Source: Actinomycetes bacterium
Lineage (GTDB): Bacteria; Actinomycetota; Acidimicrobiia; Acidimicrobiales; RAAP-2
DNA: 7,118 nucleotides
Direction of reading: 5' to 3'
NCBI GenBank assembly: GCA_021826255.1
Contig: JAKBAZ010000066.1
Span: 1-7,118, forward strand
Part shown: in pieces, positions 1-5,636 of the stretch
How the letters are laid out: the number at the start of each line of letters is the position of its first letter
Numbering within the stretch: position 1 is the first letter of the stretch
Translations under genes and position numbers: made by a program
Notes under the pieces: model-generated
The model's database searches: none
What the model was told of the DNA's origin: nothing
What the model saw: the letters and a program-made list of their open reading frames with translations, nothing else

Positions 1-5
1 GGACC

Positions 6-260
6 ATGACGTTCAGCGCTAGATCGGAGTGGTGGACTCGAAGAATGGCCCCGGAGGGCCGGGTGGCGATGCGACTGGCGATGGCGGCGGCCACCGAACT
101 GCTCTTAGTAGGTCTGCTCTTCGAGGTTTTGCTGTTTAACTCTCGGGAACACCGGCTTCCGTTCCCCTTCATTGTCCTTCCCATTGTGTGGTTGGTGGCT
201 GTCGTGGCACTACATCCCGTAGCTCGACGAGCGGTGTCGCGTCGAGTCACGCGGCACTGA
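6..260 (+). CDS. Small two-helix membrane protein, unrecognised
   Basis: I do not recognise this 84-residue product. It has a basic N-terminal stretch (WWTRR, residues 9-13), a hydrophobic segment at about 24-45 (rich in L, A, V), a short polar turn (NSREHR), a second hydrophobic segment at about 53-71 and a very basic tail (ARRAVSRRVTRH). This predicts a two-pass inner-membrane protein with both ends in the cytoplasm by the positive-inside rule. The start is uncertain: the frame is open to the left edge, no good Shine-Dalgarno precedes the ATG at 6, and in-frame ATGs at 45 and 69 would also keep both helices. It could therefore be the tail of a longer gene. It converges on ctaG across a 300-bp gap, so nothing in the context assigns a role. 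Basic tail and codon use look native to the region. Confidence 0.5.
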   Translation: MTFSARSEWWTRRMAPEGRVAMRLAMAAATELLLVGLLFEVLLFNSREHRLPFPFIVLPIVWLVAVVALHPVARRAVSRRVTRH

Positions 261-481
261 GTATTTTCGCAATCTCAACACCACTTATTGAATGGGAACG
301 GGGAGACCGACTTTTCGCCCGAGAAGGCGTATCGCCGGTGAGGGGAGCAACAATGGGTGGACCGGCGAGATGGAAGGGACTTGTTCGCTGCGGGTGAGTG
401 AGTTCGTAGGTCCTTGCGCCGAATAGTGCTTCCACCGTCACTGGGTTGACGTTCGACTCCGAACTCGCATCGGGGCGGGTG

Positions 482-500
482 CCCCAGAGTCCTTCTGGGG
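482..500. terminator. Hairpin, possible bidirectional terminator
   Basis: CCCCAGA (482-488), a 5-nt loop GTCCT, and TCTGGGG (494-500) form a perfect 7-bp GC-rich stem between two converging genes. On the plus strand it is followed by only a weak T run (ATTT), and on the minus strand by none. This is therefore not a canonical U-tract terminator, but actinobacterial terminators often lack one. Both arms can also pair elsewhere: 482-485 with GGGGC at 472-476, and 484-490 with ACTCTGG at 528-534. Confidence 0.4.
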
Positions 501-504
501 ATTT

Positions 505-521
505 ACATCCTTGGTGGATGT
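505..521. terminator. Second hairpin of the convergent gap
   Basis: ACATCC (505-510), loop TTGGT, GGATGT (516-521) make a perfect 6-bp stem four bases after the preceding hairpin. As the second of a tandem pair near the end of ctaG (whose stop is at 562-564) it may help stop transcription of ctaG or of the gene on the other side. No U tract follows on either strand, so the call rests on position and symmetry only. Confidence 0.3.
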
Positions 522-561
522 CATCGCACTCTGGACTACAGCCGGGTTGTCCCGTCCGCAG

Positions 562-1410
562 TTACAGACCGAGGGCGTCGAGTTCGGCGTCGAGTTCTCG
601 GGTCTTTTGGGCTTCCCACTTCAGCCAGATCAGCACGATCGGGATACAGGCGAGCAGCATTAAGGCGTCGCCTCCGATCCACATGATGGCCCCTCCGAGG
701 TGGACGTTGCCGAGTTGCCAGGCGGCGTTCGTGCCCGAAGGGGCCATCTGGGCGTAACTGGGAATCGGTTGGTGAGTACTCATGACGATGGCGAGGCCCG
801 TAAAGGTGTCCACCGGAACGGCTGCCATCACGTAGACGAGGCGGAGTCCCGGATGCAGCCGAGGGCCCTCCTCACGACCGAAGGCGACTCGAAAGAACAG
901 GTAACCCGAGAGGAGAAACGCGATTTGTTCGCCGTGGTGGACCCACGGGTGCGTCATCATCGTGTTGGTGAGACCCGTGAGGTGGGTGAGCGGAATCAAC
1001 ACGAAGTAGAGCGCGTAACCGACGAGGGGGTGAAAGGCGACGGACGCGGCACGTGAGTTCAGCAGTCGCGTCGTCACGAGTGGACCGGCCCGTCGAGCCA
1101 GGTCGAGCGGCGCACTCAGGGCGAACATGGGCGCGGCCACCATGATCAACAAGAGGTGTTGGATCATGTGGATCGAGAAGTAACTCATGTCGAAAGCGCC
1201 GATAACGGACTGGGTCGCGATAAAGGTCACGGCGACGCCGCCGAGAAACCAGCCCAGCCGAGTCCGCGGCCACTCGGGCACCCGGGCGACTCCCCACACG
1301 TAGAGCACGACCGCTCCCACGAGCAAGATGTTGGGCAGGACCCCCAAATTCCAGGAGTCAAGATGGTGCCACGAGAACGCCGGAATCGGCATTGTCATGG
1401 AGGAAGGCAC
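562..1410 (-). CDS. ctaG: CtaG-type cytochrome c oxidase assembly factor
   Basis: This is a polytopic membrane protein of the caa3-type CtaG family (as in Bacillus CtaG), which helps assemble the copper-containing cytochrome c oxidase. It is not homologous to the Cox11-type CtaG of proteobacteria. Counting from the upstream ATG at 1419 (285 residues), about seven membrane helices fall near 27-45, 58-75, 86-104, 131-149, 164-180, 192-213 and 242-266. The family-typical motif SIHMIQHLLLIMVAAP is at 82-97, with His84 and His88, and a second histidine cluster (HPWVHH) at 157-162; both are candidate metal ligands. The tail ELDAELDALGL comes from a 12-bp tandem repeat. I place the start at GTG 1410 (282 residues), because a -10 box ends exactly seven bases before it and no Shine-Dalgarno precedes the ATGs at 1419 or 1398. 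It is divergent from the LprD-like gene. Family call is firm, start is not. Confidence 0.85.
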   Translation of the reverse strand: MPSSMTMPIPAFSWHHLDSWNLGVLPNILLVGAVVLYVWGVARVPEWPRTRLGWFLGGVAVTFIATQSVIGAFDMSYFSIHMIQHLLLIMVAAPMFALSAPLDLARRAGPLVTTRLLNSRAASVAFHPLVGYALYFVLIPLTHLTGLTNTMMTHPWVHHGEQIAFLLSGYLFFRVAFGREEGPRLHPGLRLVYVMAAVPVDTFTGLAIVMSTHQPIPSYAQMAPSGTNAAWQLGNVHLGGAIMWIGGDALMLLACIPIVLIWLKWEAQKTRELDAELDALGL

Positions 1411-1417
1411 CACTGAC

Positions 1418-1423
1418 ATCTTA
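1418..1423 (-). promoter_or_regulatory. -10 box for leaderless ctaG transcript
   Basis: On the minus strand this reads TAAGAT, matching the actinobacterial -10 consensus TANNNT. Counting the last T as -7 puts +1 at 1411, at the GTG codons of 1413-1411 and 1410-1408, so the mRNA would begin at or next to its start codon. No good -35 hexamer is seen 16-18 bases upstream. It overlaps the alternative ATG start at 1419, which would be untranscribed if this promoter is right. Confidence 0.45.
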
Positions 1424-1458
1424 GTGAGGAGCCTTCACGCGCTCTTCAGTCAGACCGC

Positions 1459-1464
1459 TAGGCT
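1459..1464 (+). promoter_or_regulatory. -10 box for LprD-like/DUF3817 operon
   Basis: TAGGCT fits TANNNT and ends seven bases before the in-frame GTG at 1472, giving +1 at 1471-1472 and so a leaderless transcript. No Shine-Dalgarno precedes this GTG. The nearest -35-like word, TTCACG (1434-1439), sits 19 bases away, so the -35 is weak. It lies in the 61-bp divergent gap shared with the ctaG promoter. Confidence 0.45.
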
Positions 1465-1471
1465 CGTGCCG

Positions 1472-1843
1472 GTGAGAGAGCGCTTCCTGTCGTTACGGGC
1501 GTGGGGGCTGCACCTTTCTCTAGTCCTTTGGCTACTGATGTGCGTGACGGCTGCCTGGTGGCAGGTGGGGCGCGCCGCGTCGGGTAACGCCCTTAGTTAT
1601 CTCTACGCCATCGAGTGGCCGGTCTTTGCGGTGTTGGGCGTCGTGGGGTGGTGGGGGCTACTCCACGTGGAGAAGCCCACCGAGGACGAGGAGGCCGAGC
1701 GGCGGGCGTTCGAGGAGCGAATGCGCCATGAAGCCGCGGCGGCCCGGTCGGTCGACGCCGTCTTTGAACCCGAGGATGAGACCCTCGCCGCCTATAACGA
1801 CTACTTGGCGGGACTCGCGGAACCGCCTCATAAAGGAGCCTGA
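1472..1843 (+). CDS. LprD-like small membrane protein
   Basis: The 123-residue product has a short basic N-terminus (MRERFLSLRAW), a first membrane helix at about 12-29, the motif WWQVGRAASGN at 29-39, a second hydrophobic segment with an IEWPVF motif at about 46-64, and a charged, probably helical tail. The tail carries the sequence DETLAAYNDYLAGL at 102-115. A TM followed by WQ..R...GN, then a ..QWP/EWP..F second TM and a D..LAAYN.YLA tail, is how I remember mycobacterial LprD (Rv1343c). That gene likewise neighbours a DUF3817 gene (Rv1342c). No lipobox cysteine is evident here, so 'lipoprotein' should not be transferred. The start GTG 1472 is chosen for the -10 box just before it; ATG 1397 would overlap ctaG. 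Its TGA overlaps the next ATG (TGATG), so the two are translationally coupled. Biochemical function unknown. Confidence 0.65.
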   Translation: MRERFLSLRAWGLHLSLVLWLLMCVTAAWWQVGRAASGNALSYLYAIEWPVFAVLGVVGWWGLLHVEKPTEDEEAERRAFEERMRHEAAAARSVDAVFEPEDETLAAYNDYLAGLAEPPHKGA

Positions 1844-2181
1844 TGGAACTCGAACGCGCGTTTCGTCGTTACCGGTTGATGTCCTTCATCACCGGTTCGA
1901 CCCTGCTGTCACTCTTCGCGACGCTTCTGTTGCATCAGATCAGCGCGTCGGCGTGGCACCACATTTCCCTACTGGTACGGATTGACGGCATAGCCCACGG
2001 AGTGATTCTCTTCCCGATCTACATGATCGCGTCGTTCATCTTCGTGCTGAAGGCCCGATTGAGCGTGCTCTACCTCGTGATTATGGTGCTGGCCGGATTT
2101 GTGCCGTTCGTCGCCTTCATCATGGAGGCGTACATGCGCCGCAAGGTGTTTCCGGCGGGCGTACCCGCGCGCACCGCGTAG
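1843..2181 (+). CDS. DUF3817 family integral membrane protein
   Basis: The 112-residue protein has three predicted helices at about 13-31, 48-69 and 73-95. The family's usual landmarks are present: RYRLMSFITG near the N-terminus (9-18), a DGIAHG motif at 48-53 with His52 inside the second helix, and GFVPFVAFIMEAYMRRK at 85-101, a helix end followed by a basic cytoplasmic tail. This fits DUF3817, small membrane proteins common in actinobacteria with no established function. The start ATG 1843 overlaps the upstream TGA by one base and has a strong ribosome site, AAAGGAG at 1832-1838, four bases before it; that site lies inside the upstream gene. It is the second and last gene of the operon and ends 14 bp from the converging bL37-like gene, leaving almost no room for a terminator. 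Confidence 0.8.
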   Translation: MELERAFRRYRLMSFITGSTLLSLFATLLLHQISASAWHHISLLVRIDGIAHGVILFPIYMIASFIFVLKARLSVLYLVIMVLAGFVPFVAFIMEAYMRRKVFPAGVPARTA

Positions 2182-2195
2182 CGGAGTCGCCGAGA

Positions 2196-2279
2196 CTAAC
2201 CGCGCCCGCAGTTGGGCTTCTTACCGTGGTTAGCCTTTTTCTTCGCGCGCAGCTTGCGCTTTACCGTCCGCTTTGACAT
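2196..2279 (-). CDS. bL37-like mini ribosomal protein
   Basis: A 27-codon reading frame encodes an extremely basic peptide: MSKRTVKRKLRAKKK, then ANHGKKPN, then CGRG. The KKKANHGKKPN core and the short size match my memory of bL37, the about 24-residue 50S subunit protein found in mycobacterial ribosome structures (N-terminal K/R run, then ANHGKRPN). It would be a structural component of the large subunit, threaded into rRNA. Fourteen of 27 residues are K, R or H, consistent with rRNA binding. Start ATG 2279 has no Shine-Dalgarno but a TAAGAT -10 box eight bases upstream, so a leaderless mRNA is likely. It sits divergent from rsmI and convergent with the DUF3817 gene. Odd point: a C-terminal CGRG extension beyond the usual PN(A/S) end. 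Random basic composition could mimic it, but the ANHGKKPN motif and a fitted promoter argue for a real gene. Confidence 0.75.
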   Translation of the reverse strand: MSKRTVKRKLRAKKKANHGKKPNCGRG

Positions 2280-2287
2280 AGGGGACA

Positions 2288-2293
2288 ATCTTA
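2288..2293 (-). promoter_or_regulatory. -10 box for the bL37-like gene
   Basis: On the minus strand this reads TAAGAT, the same hexamer and left flank (CACTAAGAT) as the ctaG promoter. It ends eight bases before the ATG at 2279, so +1 would fall at 2279-2281 and the transcript would be leaderless or nearly so. Upstream, CTGACC is 15 bases from the box, a poor -35. Confidence 0.45.
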
Positions 2294-2332
2294 GTGGACG
2301 GGCCGAGGGGTCAGCCACTGACGGGAGACGAC

Positions 2333-3190
2333 GTGAGTGAAGCTCGAGACGGCAGGGGGCAACTCATCGTCGTCGCCACTCCGATCGGCAATCTCGGCGA
2401 CCTGAGTCCGCGCGCCGAGGAGTGCCTCGCGAGCGCTGACGTCGTGCTGTGCGAGGACACCCGCCACACGCGGGGGCTCTTGAGTTCTCGGGGAGTTCGG
2501 GCGGCCGGTCGACTCGTAGCCCTTCACCAGCACAACGAGGCGTCTCAAAGTGACGATGTCGTGGCCCGGGTCCTCGGGGGCCAACGGGTCGCCCTCGTGA
2601 GTGACGCGGGTACTCCGGGTATTAGTGATCCGGGCTCTCGCCTCGTCGCTGCGGTGGCGAGCGCCGGGGGCGTTGTGAGTACGGTGCCGGGACCCTCGGC
2701 GGTCATCGCCGCACTCAGTATCTCGGGACTCGATACCGAACGATTCGTGATGGACGGATTCTTCCCCCGGCGTGACGGGGAGCGCCTCGCACGCTTGGAC
2801 GAGTGGGCGCGCGAGCGGCGCACCATCGTTTTCTACGAGTCTCCCCAGCGCATCGCCGAGACGATGAAGGTCGTGTCGGAGCGATTTCCGACACGCCGGG
2901 CGGCCCTCGCTCGAGAACTCACCAAGGTGTTCGAGGAGGTTCGTCGGGGCACGACCTCAGAACTGGCGAGTGTCCTGGCGGACACGACGACTCTCGGTGA
3001 GGTTGTGGTCGTTCTCGAGGGTGCGGACGAACGACGCGTGGAACCCGAGTCGCTCGAACGCGAGATTCGAGCACTTTTGGACTCGGGAAAAAGCGTGCGC
3101 GACGTGGCCGGCGAACTCAGTCGAGACCTCGGTCTCTCGCATCGTGAGGTGTACCGACTGGCGCTGGAGCTTCGAAGCACCACGGAGTGA
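2333..3190 (+). CDS. rsmI: 16S rRNA (cytidine1402-2'-O)-methyltransferase RsmI
   Basis: RsmI uses S-adenosylmethionine to methylate the 2'-O of C1402 in the decoding centre of 16S rRNA. The 285-residue product has the tetrapyrrole-methylase (SAM-MT class III) fold: LIVVATPIGNLGDLSPRA at 11-28, CEDTRHTRGLL at 40-50, HNEAS at 67-71, the loop ALVSDAGTPGISDPG at 87-101, VPGPSA at 118-123, GFFPR at 142-146, FYESPQR at 167-173, and ARELTKVFEEVRRG at 193-206. A short helical C-terminal region (about 240-285, ending SHREVYRLALELR) is the usual RsmI tail. I chose GTG 2333 because GGGAG (2323-2327) lies five bases before it and the protein then begins close to the family N-terminus. GTG 2294 would add 13 residues without a ribosome site. 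Length is normal. It ends 18 bp before metG. I saw no clear promoter in the 53 bp before it. Confidence 0.95.
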   Translation: MSEARDGRGQLIVVATPIGNLGDLSPRAEECLASADVVLCEDTRHTRGLLSSRGVRAAGRLVALHQHNEASQSDDVVARVLGGQRVALVSDAGTPGISDPGSRLVAAVASAGGVVSTVPGPSAVIAALSISGLDTERFVMDGFFPRRDGERLARLDEWARERRTIVFYESPQRIAETMKVVSERFPTRRAALARELTKVFEEVRRGTTSELASVLADTTTLGEVVVVLEGADERRVEPESLEREIRALLDSGKSVRDVAGELSRDLGLSHREVYRLALELRSTTE

Positions 3191-3195
3191 CTCCC

Positions 3196-3201
3196 TACAC
3201 T
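3196..3201 (+). promoter_or_regulatory. -10 box for leaderless metG transcript
   Basis: TACACT, a perfect TANNNT, lies in the 18-bp gap between rsmI and metG and ends seven bases before ATG 3209. This places +1 at 3208-3209, so metG (and coupled tatD) can be transcribed without a leader, independently of rsmI. TTCGAA (3171-3176) is the only -35-like word nearby, 19 bases upstream. It favours ATG 3209 over GTG 3203, which would then be upstream of +1. Confidence 0.5.
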
Positions 3202-3208
3202 GGTGACA

Positions 3209-4741
3209 ATGGGCCGCTTCTACCTGACCACACCGATTTACTACGTGAACGACGCGCCTCACGTGGGTCACGCCTACTGCACGGTGAACGCCGACGCGCT
3301 GGCCCGGTGGCACCGACTGAGTGGTGACTCGACCAAGTTCCTGACCGGGACGGACGAGCACGGTCAAAAAGTGGCCGACGCCGCCGTAAAGAACGGAGTC
3401 GATCCCCAGACCTGGACGGACCAGACCTCGCGGCGATTTCGAGAGGCCTGGGACGCTCTCGATATCTCCTACGACGACTTCATTCGCACGACGGAACCTC
3501 GTCACACCGAGACCGTCCAGAAGTTTCTCACAGCAATCTACGAGAACGGCTACCTCTACAAAGACGTGTACTCGGGTCTCTACTGCGTGAGTTGTGAGGA
3601 CTACTTCACGCTGGAGGCCTCCGATGAGGGTCAGTGCCCCATTCACCACCGGCCCCTTACGGAGATGAGTGAGGAGAACTGGTTCTTTCGACTGAGCGCC
3701 TTCGAAGATCGCCTGCTCGAGTACTACGAAGAACACCCCGGATTCGTCACTCCCGAGACGAAGCGTAACGAGGCGGTGAGTTTCGTAAAGGGTGGACTTC
3801 GCGATATCTCCATTACCAGAACCTCCATTGACTGGGGAATCCCGGTGCCCTGGGACCCGGGTCACGTGTTCTACGTCTGGTACGACGCCCTCATCAACTA
3901 CCTCACCGCCATCGGATACGGACGAGACGACGATCAGGTGGAGGAGTGGTGGCCAGCTTCTCACCACTTGATTGGTAAGGAGATCATCCGGTTTCACTGC
4001 GTCTGGTGGCCCGCGATGTGCATGGCCGCGGGACTCGATCCGGTGAGCCACGTGCAGGTTCACGGCTGGCTACTCGTGGGAGGTCAGAAGCTCTCGAAGA
4101 CCATGGCGGCCGAAGGGGGAGTTCGCCTCACCGACATCGCGCCGGTCGTACTCACCGACGAATTCGGTGTGGATCCCCTGCGCTACTACCTCGTTCGAGA
4201 GACCGCTCTCGGCAACGACGGGGAGTTTTCTCACGAGGGAATCACCGCGCGCTACAACACCGATCTCGCGAACAACTTGGGCAATCTCGTGGCGCGCGTG
4301 AGTACGGTCGTTGGAGCGAAGTGTGACGCCCAGTCGCTGATCCCGGGACGAGACACCGAACTGCGCACCGAGGCCGAACGAGCCATCGATCTCGCGCGAC
4401 GGGCCTGGGAGCGATTCGCCCCCTCGCAGGCCCTCGAAGCCACGTGGGGGCTTATCGGGGCGACCAACGCGTACTTAGAGCGACACGCTCCGTGGAAGAT
4501 GGAGTCGGGTAAAGAACTCGACGCGGTGATGGCCGATGCTCTCGAATCCATTCGGCTGGTCAGTATCTTGATCTCGCCGGTGATGCCGAGCGTCGCTCAA
4601 GAAATCTGGCGTCGTTTGACTCTCGAAGGGTCGCCCACCGACTCGCCCCAGGATGAGTCGCTGGTGTGGGGTCTGTATCGAGCCCGAGGACCGCTGAGCA
4701 AGGGTGAGCCCCTGTTTCCGCGGATCCGGAGCGACGAGTGA
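3209..4741 (+). CDS. metG: Methionyl-tRNA synthetase
   Basis: MetRS charges initiator and elongator tRNA-Met with methionine using ATP. The 510-residue product is a class Ia synthetase. It opens RFYLTTPIYYVNDAPHVGHAY with the HIGH signature as HVGH at 18-21. A connective-peptide zinc knuckle follows as CVSC (126-129) and CPIH (143-146). The methionine-pocket/KEIIRFH stretch comes next, then the KMSKS loop in the variant form KLSKT at 294-298. The remainder is the anticodon-binding alpha-helical bundle, including NNLGNLVARV. There is no C-terminal EMAP-II-like tRNA-binding domain, as in the similarly short mycobacterial enzyme. The single knuckle with His replacing the fourth Cys resembles the Bacillus/actinobacterial type rather than the two-knuckle E. 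coli type. Start ATG 3209 is fixed by the -10 box before it. Its TGA overlaps the tatD GTG by 4 bp. Confidence 0.97.
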   Translation: MGRFYLTTPIYYVNDAPHVGHAYCTVNADALARWHRLSGDSTKFLTGTDEHGQKVADAAVKNGVDPQTWTDQTSRRFREAWDALDISYDDFIRTTEPRHTETVQKFLTAIYENGYLYKDVYSGLYCVSCEDYFTLEASDEGQCPIHHRPLTEMSEENWFFRLSAFEDRLLEYYEEHPGFVTPETKRNEAVSFVKGGLRDISITRTSIDWGIPVPWDPGHVFYVWYDALINYLTAIGYGRDDDQVEEWWPASHHLIGKEIIRFHCVWWPAMCMAAGLDPVSHVQVHGWLLVGGQKLSKTMAAEGGVRLTDIAPVVLTDEFGVDPLRYYLVRETALGNDGEFSHEGITARYNTDLANNLGNLVARVSTVVGAKCDAQSLIPGRDTELRTEAERAIDLARRAWERFAPSQALEATWGLIGATNAYLERHAPWKMESGKELDAVMADALESIRLVSILISPVMPSVAQEIWRRLTLEGSPTDSPQDESLVWGLYRARGPLSKGEPLFPRIRSDE

Positions 4742-5529
4742 GTCTTTGGACGGACGCCCACTGCCACCTCCAAGAGCGCTATCTGCGCGACTGGCAGGCC
4801 CCGGGAGAGGCGAGTGACGCGCTCAGGCGGGCGCGTGAGGCCGGGGTGGGACGTGTGGTGGTCATCGGGACCGACGCGACCTCGTCCCGAGAAGCCCTGG
4901 CCGTCACCGAACTGAGCGGCGAGGTCGACATCTACGCGACCGTCGGCCTGCACCCCCACGAGGCGACGTCTGACGTGAACGAGGTCATCTCCCTCGTTGA
5001 CGAGGGCCACCCCCGACTCGTCGGAATTGGCGAGTGCGGTCTCGACTATTACTACGAACACTCGCCCCGACCCGATCAACGTCGGGCGTTCGTTCGCCAA
5101 CTCCACGCCGCTCGCGAGCACGACCTCGCCCTCGTGGTACACGCCCGCGACGCCTTCGAGGATCTTTTCGACATCTTCGACTCCGAGGGTGTGCCACCGC
5201 GGACGGTGATTCACTGCTTTACGGGCACTCCCGACGACGTCCTCGGGTGTCTGGAGCGCGGGTGCGACATCTCCATCGCTGGAGTCGTTACCTTCAAGAA
5301 CGCCGATGCGTTGCGTGACGCCGTGAGAGAGGTGCCCCTCGAACGCCTTCACGTGGAGACCGACGCACCTTTTCTCGCCCCGGTCCCCCATCGGGGCCGG
5401 CCGAACGAGCCGGCGTGGGTCAGCGTGGTGGGCGAGTACGTGGCGCACTTGCGAGGACTCGAGGTGGAGACCCTTCGCGAGATCACCTCTCGAAACTCGG
5501 CGCGCCTCTTCAACGTCCCCGAACTCTAG
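4738..5529 (+). CDS. tatD: TatD family metal-dependent deoxyribonuclease
   Basis: TatD enzymes are cytosolic TIM-barrel metal-dependent hydrolases; E. coli TatD is a 3'-5' exonuclease acting on single-stranded DNA and RNA. The 263-residue protein shows the whole metal-site series: DAHCHL with His8 and His10, VGLHPHE at 69-75, GECGLDYYY with Glu99, VVHARDA with His135, VIHCFTG with His159, and ETDAPFLAP with Asp209. The family C-terminus ends in SARLFN. Length is typical. The GTG start overlaps the metG TGA in GTGA and has GGAG (4728-4731) six bases upstream, so it is translationally coupled to metG and almost surely co-transcribed from the metG promoter. metG-tatD adjacency is conserved in actinobacteria and Bacillus. 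A 225-bp non-coding gap follows before the next ATG. Confidence 0.95.
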   Translation: MSLWTDAHCHLQERYLRDWQAPGEASDALRRAREAGVGRVVVIGTDATSSREALAVTELSGEVDIYATVGLHPHEATSDVNEVISLVDEGHPRLVGIGECGLDYYYEHSPRPDQRRAFVRQLHAAREHDLALVVHARDAFEDLFDIFDSEGVPPRTVIHCFTGTPDDVLGCLERGCDISIAGVVTFKNADALRDAVREVPLERLHVETDAPFLAPVPHRGRPNEPAWVSVVGEYVAHLRGLEVETLREITSRNSARLFNVPEL

Positions 5530-5589
5530 GTCCCGAACGACATAGTCATGGCGCGCTTGGGGCGAGGCATAGGTCGCCGGTGGACTCTC

Positions 5590-5630
5590 ATAAAATAATG
5601 GTGATGAGGGAATTTATATTTATTTTCCTC
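5590..5630. other. AT-rich island upstream of the PASTA-DPBB promoter
   Basis: From 5590 to 5626 only 7 of 37 bases are G or C, against a strongly GC-rich background. The stretch holds TAAAAT and a T/A run (TTTATATTTATTTT), and includes an imperfect inverted repeat GAGGGAA (5606-5612) / TTTCCTC (5624-5630) with an 11-nt AT loop. It ends seven bases before the -35 hexamer of the predicted promoter, about -84 to -46 relative to +1. That is the place for an UP element or a nucleoid-protein site. It could also serve as the 3' end of the metG-tatD transcript. Function is inferred from position only. Confidence 0.4.
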
Positions 5631-5636
5631 GTTGAG

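Larger units (their letters stand above)
261..561. other. Convergent intergenic gap, rich in inverted repeats
   Basis: No convincing gene lies here; the short open frames have no ribosome binding site and no protein-like composition. The gap separates the stop of the small membrane gene (+) from the stop of ctaG (-). It is full of short perfect inverted repeats: CGCC/GGCG at 316-329, TCGCCGGT (332-339) with ACCGGCGA (361-368), GTTCG/CGAAC at 451-464, GGGGC/GCCCC at 472-485, CCCCAGA/TCTGGGG at 482-500, ACATCC/GGATGT at 505-521 and CGGG/CCCG at 543-554. The right-hand group probably includes transcription terminators for one or both flanking genes. The whole could instead be a small structured RNA. 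I saw no match to tRNA, tmRNA, SRP RNA, RNase P RNA or a riboswitch consensus that I know. Confidence 0.5.

Noticed and set aside
247..441. 64-codon minus-strand frame in the convergent gap
   Set aside because: GTG start without Shine-Dalgarno or a -10 box at leaderless spacing, no recognisable sequence, overlaps the end of the upstream membrane gene, and covers the inverted repeats.
445..464. GTTCGACTCC resembling a tRNA T-loop
   Set aside because: The flanking bases do not form a 5-bp T stem and no acceptor, D or anticodon arm can be fitted; the GTTCG/CGAAC symmetry is better explained as a small hairpin.
872..1297. Minus-strand 141-codon frame overlapping ctaG in another frame
   Set aside because: Arg/Pro/His-rich out-of-frame translation of ctaG with no domain; ctaG itself is clear in its own frame.
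2273..2278. Perfect TTGACA on the plus strand before rsmI
   Set aside because: No TANNNT at 16-18 bases downstream (17 bases gives GACGGG), and the hexamer lies in the first codons of the bL37-like gene; probably chance.
2957..4063. Long minus-strand open frame (368 codons) opposite metG, and a similar one at 4597-5448 opposite tatD
   Set aside because: Low-complexity translation with no recognisable domain, lying wholly opposite clear metG and tatD coding sequence; typical antisense artefact of GC-rich codon use.
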